Made by a program: the position numbers and the translations under genes. The notes under the pieces are model-generated. The model did no database searches, had not been told where the DNA came from, and saw nothing but the letters and a program-made list of their open reading frames with translations. This document shows, in pieces, positions 59,680-64,000 of a stretch of DNA of 64,000 nt (positions within the stretch are counted from its first letter, which is position 1; every line of letters begins with the position of its first letter). Source of the stretch: CAILDB01 sp049695975 (GTDB taxonomy: Bacteria > Patescibacteriota > Minisyncoccia > Phycocordibacterales > GWA1-40-21); contig JBAVTE010000027.1 in assembly GCA_049695975.1 (NCBI GenBank), positions 1-64,000 on the forward strand, read 5' to 3'.

Positions 59680-61164
59680 ATGCTAAATAACTCTAATAAA
59701 AAATTTGAAAATAAAAAGATAACAAGTAGAAGTGAAGATTATTCACAATGGTATCTAGATATTATTGATGTAGCAGATCTTGCAGAATATGGACCAGTGA
59801 GAGGTTGCATGGTTATAAAACCATACGGATATGTTTTGTGGGAAAAAGTTCAAGAAGTTCTGAATAAAGAGTTTAAAGATACAGGCGTGCAAAATGCCTA
59901 TTTTCCTCTTTTAATTCCTAAAAGTTTTCTTGAAAGGGAAGCTGAACATGTGGAGGGATTTGCAAAAGAATGTGCAGTAGTCACTCATCATAGACTGGAG
60001 GAAAAAGATGGCAAACTGGCCCCCGGTGGTGAGCTAGATGAACCATTAATTATTCGTCCAACATCAGAGACTATTATTTATGATACATTTTCCAAATGGA
60101 TTCACTCATACCGTGATTTACCACTTCTTATCAATCAGTGGGCAAATGTGCTTAGATGGGAGATGCGACCTAGATTATTTTTACGTACAGTCGAATTCCT
60201 GTGGCAAGAAGGACATACTGCTCATGAGACCGAAATAGAGGCAGATGCACGAGCTAGACAGATGTTAGAGATTTATAAAGATTTTGCTGAAAATTACATG
60301 GCTATCCCTATAATATCTGGTGTTAAATCTGATTCAGAAAAATTTGCTGGTGCACTTCGAACCTATTCATGTGAAGCAATGATGCAAGATGGCAAAGCAC
60401 TGCAATTTGCTACTTCACACAACCTTGGCCAGAATTTTGCCAAAGTTTTTAATGTAAAATTCTTAGATCAAAATAATTCTGAGCAATTTGCTTGGCAGAC
60501 TAGCTGGGGATTGAGTACTCGTGTGATAGGAGGCTTAATTATGACTCATAGTGATGATAAGGGTCTAGTATTACCTCCTAAGATTGCTTCCATTCAAGCT
60601 ATTATTACTACCATTGTCGCATCAGAGAAAGATAAAGAAGAAGTTAATAAAAAAGCTCAAGAAATAAATCAACTCCTTAAAGAAATCGGAATTAAATCTC
60701 AAGTGGATGCAAGAGATATGAGACCAGGAGAAAAATATTTTGAATGGGAAAAGAAGGGCGTCCCTATTCGTATTGAACTTGGACCAAAAGATATCGCCTA
60801 TGATTCGGCTGTGCTTGTACGACGCGATACTGGAGAAAAGATGAAGGTATCATTGGAAACTATTACTGAATCGGTAAATAAACTTCTAACTGAAATTCAA
60901 TCAAACCTTTACAATCGTGCGCTAGAATATAAAAAGGCTAAAACGAAAGTTGTTGATACCTGGGAAGATTTTGTGAAGGCAATTGAAGAAGGAAATTTTG
61001 TTTATGCTCATTGGTCTCAAGAAAAAGAAGTGGAAGCTCAGATAAAAGAAGAAACAGGTGCAACTATCCGATGTATTCCCTTTGATCAAAAAGAAGAAAC
61101 TAGTTTTTGTATAAAGTCAGGTAAACCATCTAGCAAGCGAGTACTTTTTGCGAAGGCTTATTGA
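59680..61164 (+). CDS. proS: Prolyl-tRNA synthetase, archaeal/eukaryotic type
   Basis: A 494-residue class II synthetase of the short, archaeal-type (ProS type 3) form, which lacks the bacterial editing insertion. Class II motifs: motif 1 region GCMVIKPYGYVLWEKVQ, motif 2 QWANVLRWEMRPRLFLRTVEFLWQEGHTAH, and motif 3 GLSTRVIGGLIMTHSDDKGLVLPPK. The anticodon-binding domain and C-terminal zinc-like domain follow, with one of the usual cysteines visible (IRCIPF). This type also occurs in Mycoplasma, Borrelia and Thermus. Confidence 0.96.
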   Translation: MLNNSNKKFENKKITSRSEDYSQWYLDIIDVADLAEYGPVRGCMVIKPYGYVLWEKVQEVLNKEFKDTGVQNAYFPLLIPKSFLEREAEHVEGFAKECAVVTHHRLEEKDGKLAPGGELDEPLIIRPTSETIIYDTFSKWIHSYRDLPLLINQWANVLRWEMRPRLFLRTVEFLWQEGHTAHETEIEADARARQMLEIYKDFAENYMAIPIISGVKSDSEKFAGALRTYSCEAMMQDGKALQFATSHNLGQNFAKVFNVKFLDQNNSEQFAWQTSWGLSTRVIGGLIMTHSDDKGLVLPPKIASIQAIITTIVASEKDKEEVNKKAQEINQLLKEIGIKSQVDARDMRPGEKYFEWEKKGVPIRIELGPKDIAYDSAVLVRRDTGEKMKVSLETITESVNKLLTEIQSNLYNRALEYKKAKTKVVDTWEDFVKAIEEGNFVYAHWSQEKEVEAQIKEETGATIRCIPFDQKEETSFCIKSGKPSSKRVLFAKAY

Positions 61165-61405
61165 GGATTGGGTTCTTGATTCAATACAAATAGAAGAAAA
61201 TAAAATTCCTGAACTTTCAAAAACTTTAGCAGATGGTCCATGGTACATTCACCTTTGGGAGCCTGGAAAAGATGATGTAACTGTAATATTTAAGAATAAA
61301 GTTTTTAATCTTAAATTTTCTGATAAATCCACTTGGACTGAAGCTGTCGATTATGGTAAATCTTTAGGTATTCCAGCCGAACAATTAGATTTTCCGATTG
61401 ATTAG
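61148..61405 (+). CDS. Small hypothetical protein overlapping proS
   Basis: An 85-residue frame that opens with TTG at 61148, inside the last codons of proS, and has no ATG before its conserved-looking core (DGPWYIHLWEPGKDDVTVIF...SLGIPAEQLDFPID). The composition is that of a genuine small alpha/beta protein, so a TTG start coupled to proS termination is likely. No family recognised. Confidence 0.6.
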   Translation: MRRLIEDWVLDSIQIEENKIPELSKTLADGPWYIHLWEPGKDDVTVIFKNKVFNLKFSDKSTWTEAVDYGKSLGIPAEQLDFPID

Positions 61406-61439
61406 TAAGTAATAATTTTACTTTTTGCCTTTTTTGCAG

Positions 61440-61445
61440 TATCTT
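61440..61445 (+). promoter_or_regulatory. -10 box of ychF, leaderless spacing
   Basis: TATCTT ends 6 nt before the ATG at 61452. The preceding TTTTGCAGTATC is shared with the 64-bp repeat that leads the CAP-domain gene, hinting at a common promoter motif. Confidence 0.4.
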
Positions 61446-61451
61446 TACAGG

Positions 61452-62549
61452 ATGTCACTAAGTATTGGGATAGTCGGATTGCCAAATGTTGGAAAATCAA
61501 CGCTTTTTAATGCGTTAACTCGTAAGGCCGTACCTTGCGAAAATTATCCTTTTTGTACGATAGATCCATCCGTGGGCGTGGTTGCTGTGCCTGACGAACG
61601 ACTGGGTAAACTTTCAACTTTTTCAAAATCAGCGAAAACTGTTCCTGCTGCGATAGAATTTGTAGATATTGCTGGACTTGTAAAAGGTGCTTCGGCAGGA
61701 GAAGGTCTCGGTAATAAATTTCTCACAAATATTCGTGAGACAGATGCTATTGCGGAAATGGTCCGTATTTTTGAGGATGAAAATATTATTCATGTAGCAA
61801 ATAAAATTGATCCACTTTCTGATATTGAAGTTATCAATCTTGAACTCATTCTTGCCGATTTACAAACTGTTACGAAACGACTCGGAAGTATTGAAACTGA
61901 TATAAGAAGGGGTAGTAAAGATGCTGTGATAGAGAAAGAAGCTTTGGAAAAAATAAAAATATCTCTGGAAAATGGCAAGCTCGGAAAAGTAGCTTCACTT
62001 AATGAAAAAGAAATTCCTCTTATAAAAGGGTTATGTCTTTTGACAATGAAGCCAATCCTATATGTTTTGAATAAAAAATCTGGCGGAAAAAATCTTGACG
62101 ATTTAAACGATGAACGGTATCAAAAACTTTTAACATTCTTCAGAGAAACAAACTCAAAATATGTAATCGTAGATGCAGGAATTGAAAATGAACTAAAAGA
62201 ATTTGAGGGTGTAGATAAATATGATATGAGGGAAGGTTTGGGGGTCAAAGATGATGGAATAAATGATTTGATAAAAGCCGGTTATGACCTCCTCGGACTT
62301 ATCACTTATTTTACTACCGGAGAAGATGAAACTCGCGCTTGGACTATCAAGAAAGGTTGGACTGCACCTGAAGCCGGGACGGCTATTCACGGAGATTTCA
62401 AAGACAAGTTTATCAGAGCCGAGGTTATTTTCTGGCAAAACCTTTTAGATGCTGGTTCATACGGGAATGCTCGTGAAAAAGGACTAGTTCGCACAGAAGG
62501 GAAGGAATATATAGTTAAAGATGGTGATGTGGTGGAATTTAAAATATAG
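61452..62549 (+). CDS. ychF: Redox-regulated ATPase/GTPase YchF
   Basis: A 365-residue Obg-family P-loop protein (OLA1/YchF). G1 is GLPNVGKSTLFNAL, the switch region has NYPFCTIDPSVGVVAVPD, and G3 is DIAGLVKGASAGEGLGNKFL. The G4 position, N-x-x-E type in YchF, is seen as YVLNKKSG. The C-terminal TGS domain has TTGEDETRAWTIKKGWTAPEAGTAIHGDFKDKFIRAEV. It binds ribosomes and prefers ATP over GTP. I chose ATG 61452 over the upstream in-frame start because MSLSIGIVG is the family N-terminus. Confidence 0.95.
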   Translation: MSLSIGIVGLPNVGKSTLFNALTRKAVPCENYPFCTIDPSVGVVAVPDERLGKLSTFSKSAKTVPAAIEFVDIAGLVKGASAGEGLGNKFLTNIRETDAIAEMVRIFEDENIIHVANKIDPLSDIEVINLELILADLQTVTKRLGSIETDIRRGSKDAVIEKEALEKIKISLENGKLGKVASLNEKEIPLIKGLCLLTMKPILYVLNKKSGGKNLDDLNDERYQKLLTFFRETNSKYVIVDAGIENELKEFEGVDKYDMREGLGVKDDGINDLIKAGYDLLGLITYFTTGEDETRAWTIKKGWTAPEAGTAIHGDFKDKFIRAEVIFWQNLLDAGSYGNAREKGLVRTEGKEYIVKDGDVVEFKI

Positions 62550-62611
62550 GACCTGATTTAAATTTTATTTTGTGGTATTATTGTAGTGTTATTAGTTATT
62601 AATTTAAAACT

Positions 62612-63172
62612 ATGGAAAATACACAAACAGAACCGAAAAAATATTCTCCTGTTATCAAGTGGTCACTCGTCGTAGGAATAGTAATCGTATTAAATTTATT
62701 TTTTAATTACTTGATCTCTCTAGTTTACAAAGCCCCAGAATATAATAATTTCTGTAAACAAGAACAAATAATGCCAGTAGCAAATACTAGGGACGCTTGT
62801 TTGACAGCTGGTGGACAGTGGAGTGAATACAATCAAATAGATCCAAACACTACACCAGCAAAAGTGATTGGTGTTACTGGAAATTGCAACACACAATACA
62901 CTTGCGGTAAAAATTTTGATGTTGCAAACAAGAGTTTTGAAAGAAATGTTTTTGTCGTACTTGTTGTTGTTGGCGTGATTCTTGTCGCATTGAGTTTTAT
63001 TTTAGTTTTTAATTGGATTGTTTCAGTATCTTTCTCAATGGGAGGAATTTTGTCAATTATTATTGCTTCGATGAGATATTGGGGGAATGCAGACAATCTT
63101 ATTAGGGTTCTAATATTATTCTTTGCACTTGTCGCTCTTATTTATTTTGCAATTAAAAAGTTTACAAATTAA
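62612..63172 (+). CDS. Four-helix membrane protein with extracytoplasmic cysteine loop
   Basis: A 186-residue protein with a membrane helix at about 18-40, an exposed loop with four Cys (CKQE, CLTAGG, CNTQYTC), then three more membrane helices. The paired cysteines suggest disulphides outside the membrane. It is unlike any family I know, though similar small membrane proteins are common in CPR genomes. A TATTAT-like -10 lies about 30 nt upstream. Confidence 0.72.
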   Translation: MENTQTEPKKYSPVIKWSLVVGIVIVLNLFFNYLISLVYKAPEYNNFCKQEQIMPVANTRDACLTAGGQWSEYNQIDPNTTPAKVIGVTGNCNTQYTCGKNFDVANKSFERNVFVVLVVVGVILVALSFILVFNWIVSVSFSMGGILSIIIASMRYWGNADNLIRVLILFFALVALIYFAIKKFTN

Positions 63173-63226
63173 TTTTCAAAAATAATAAAATGTGGGTCAC
63201 ATTTGCTTATTGCTAGTAGAAATAAA

Positions 63227-63260
63227 AAAGCGAGTCCCGTCGTGGGGCTCGCTTTAAAAT
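63227..63260. terminator. Bidirectional intrinsic terminator
   Basis: AAAGCGAG-TCCC / GGGG-CTCGCTTT with a short loop between convergent genes. Confidence 0.75.
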
Positions 63261-63276
63261 GATCGCATCTAAACAA

Positions 63277-63477
63277 CTAAATAACGAGTCTACACTCAAT
63301 GGGAAATTTTGTTTTACATTCATCACAAACTATCCCCACACCTTCAATATGTTCCCAACTATTCTTTGAAATGATTAGTTTGATAGGCGTATCTAAAATG
63401 TCTCCTTCCAATTCTTTTCCACAGTGGTTTCCACAAATCACAAAATACCTAAGATGTAATTTGCCTATTTCCATCAT
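63277..63477 (-). CDS. Small zinc-ribbon-like protein
   Basis: A 66-residue protein with two cysteine pairs (CGNHC at about 15-19 and CDEC at about 51-54) that could bind one zinc ion. A clear Shine-Dalgarno AAGGAG lies 6-9 nt before the start (ATG 63477, or 63474), which is unusual for this genome. A strong terminator follows. No family recognised. With the genes at 20197, 40619 and 46898 it forms a small set of Shine-Dalgarno-driven genes. Confidence 0.7.
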   Translation of the reverse strand: MMEIGKLHLRYFVICGNHCGKELEGDILDTPIKLIISKNSWEHIEGVGIVCDECKTKFPIECRLVI

Positions 63478-63535
63478 AAAGATCTCCTTATAATTAATTG
63501 TTTATGTTCTTCTATTAAAAATTTATCATATATGA

Positions 63536-63541
63536 TATAAC
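63536..63541 (+). promoter_or_regulatory. -10 box of mnmA, leaderless spacing
   Basis: TATAAC ends 6 nt before the mnmA ATG. Confidence 0.5.
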
Positions 63542-63547
63542 TTTGCA

Positions 63548-64000
63548 ATGACAGTTAAACAAAAAAAATCTCAAAAAGTCTTCGTGGGAATGTCTGGGGG
63601 AGTCGACTCTTCCGTTTCTGCAGCACTTTTAAAAAAGGATGGGTATGACGTAACTGGAGTTTTTATAAAAGTTTGGCAACCTGACTTTGTAGAATGCACT
63701 TGGCGAGAAGATAGACTTGACGCGATGAGAGTTTGTGCCAAACTTCACATACCTTTTTTTACACTTGATTTGGAAAAAGAATATAAAAAAGAAGTCGCTG
63801 ACTATATGATAGATGAGTACAAAAAAGGAAAAACTCCGAATCCTGATGTAATGTGTAATAAATATGTAAAGTTCGGCGCTTTTTTTGATTGGGCTATAAA
63901 GCAGGGTGCTGATTTTGTGGCGACGGGGCATTATGCACGCGCAAGCAAAGTTCTAGAAGATAGTTCGTCGGAGTACGGGTTGGCTGCCCAGCGGGAAGTC
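63548..64000 (+). CDS. mnmA: tRNA-specific 2-thiouridylase (5' part, cut by window end)
   Basis: An open frame from ATG 63548 runs off the window after 151 codons. It shows the MnmA N-type ATP pyrophosphatase P-loop (MSGGVDSSVSAALL), the FIKVWQPDF segment, the NPDVMCNKYVKFG motif with the first catalytic Cys, and ATGHYARAS. The enzyme installs 2-thiouridine at the wobble base of Lys, Glu and Gln tRNAs. The C-terminal part is outside the window. Confidence 0.95.
   Translation, partial: MTVKQKKSQKVFVGMSGGVDSSVSAALLKKDGYDVTGVFIKVWQPDFVECTWREDRLDAMRVCAKLHIPFFTLDLEKEYKKEVADYMIDEYKKGKTPNPDVMCNKYVKFGAFFDWAIKQGADFVATGHYARASKVLEDSSSEYGLAAQREV

Noticed and set aside
1..64000. CRISPR array or cas genes
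   Set aside because: No regularly spaced repeats and no Cas-like proteins were seen; the repeats present are hairpin elements or two-copy direct repeats.
1..64000. Recoded UGA (code 25, as in Gracilibacteria and Absconditabacteria)
   Set aside because: TGA serves as a normal stop, e.g. at the end of tgt, and conserved Gly positions are encoded by GGN throughout.

Overview
The window looks like a chromosome segment of a Candidate Phyla Radiation (Patescibacteria) bacterium, most likely a Parcubacteria-type lineage. This rests on AT-rich sequence, very tight gene packing, short versions of UvrA and UvrC, an archaeal-type ProRS, a sigma-region-4/HARE-HTH fusion protein, and a tRNA-Ala gene invaded by a serine-recombinase element, a pattern known from this group. 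TGA is used as a stop, so the code is the standard one and not code 25. Many host genes have a -10 hexamer 6-7 nt before the start codon, which implies leaderless mRNAs. Only a few small or foreign-looking genes carry strong Shine-Dalgarno sites.

Layout. 1-21.8 kb is housekeeping: a PLP aminotransferase, tRNA-Glu, yqeY, rmuC, leuS, a sigma4/HARE protein, mltG, rplU, a LOG-family protein, an FKBP, a patatin, tgt, uvrB-uvrA-uvrC and ddl. 21.9-40.0 kb is a GC-richer integrated element beside tRNA-Ala(TGC). Its left arm is a leftward operon (serine recombinase, HTH and replication-like proteins, a DUF5659 protein, a winged-helix protein). Its right arm is a rightward defence island: Fic, Zn-ribbon/DUF4145, type I R-M (HsdM, HEPN-like Ymh, HsdS, HsdR), a YgjP-like metallopeptidase, a C5-cytosine methyltransferase with a MORC/MutL-like ATPase, an extremely acidic 59-residue protein and a Zn-finger/HTH protein. 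40.0-44.6 kb holds a lipoprotein cassette, a membrane protein and ppdK.

44.6-51.3 kb is the most interesting region. It is a compact gene cluster bounded by a near-perfect 64-bp direct repeat (63/64). It encodes SbnB- and SbnA-like enzymes, which make L-2,3-diaminopropionate (L-Dap) from O-phosphoserine and glutamate, two ATP-grasp ligases, a C39-like papain-fold peptidase and a class III (diaminobutyrate-type) aminotransferase. There is no NRPS. Together these suggest an NRPS-independent diamino-acid peptide or amide pathway inserted between ppdK and a CAP-domain gene.

51.3-64 kb returns to host genes: a CAP-domain protein, a secreted protein, pyrG, a tRNA cluster (Val, Pro, Ala, Ala), a MacAB-type export system, proS, ychF and the 5' part of mnmA. 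Scattered through the window is a family of hairpin-rich intergenic elements with variable stems but constant loops. Two of them sit directly 3' of tRNA genes next to a partial copy of the tRNA 3' end.
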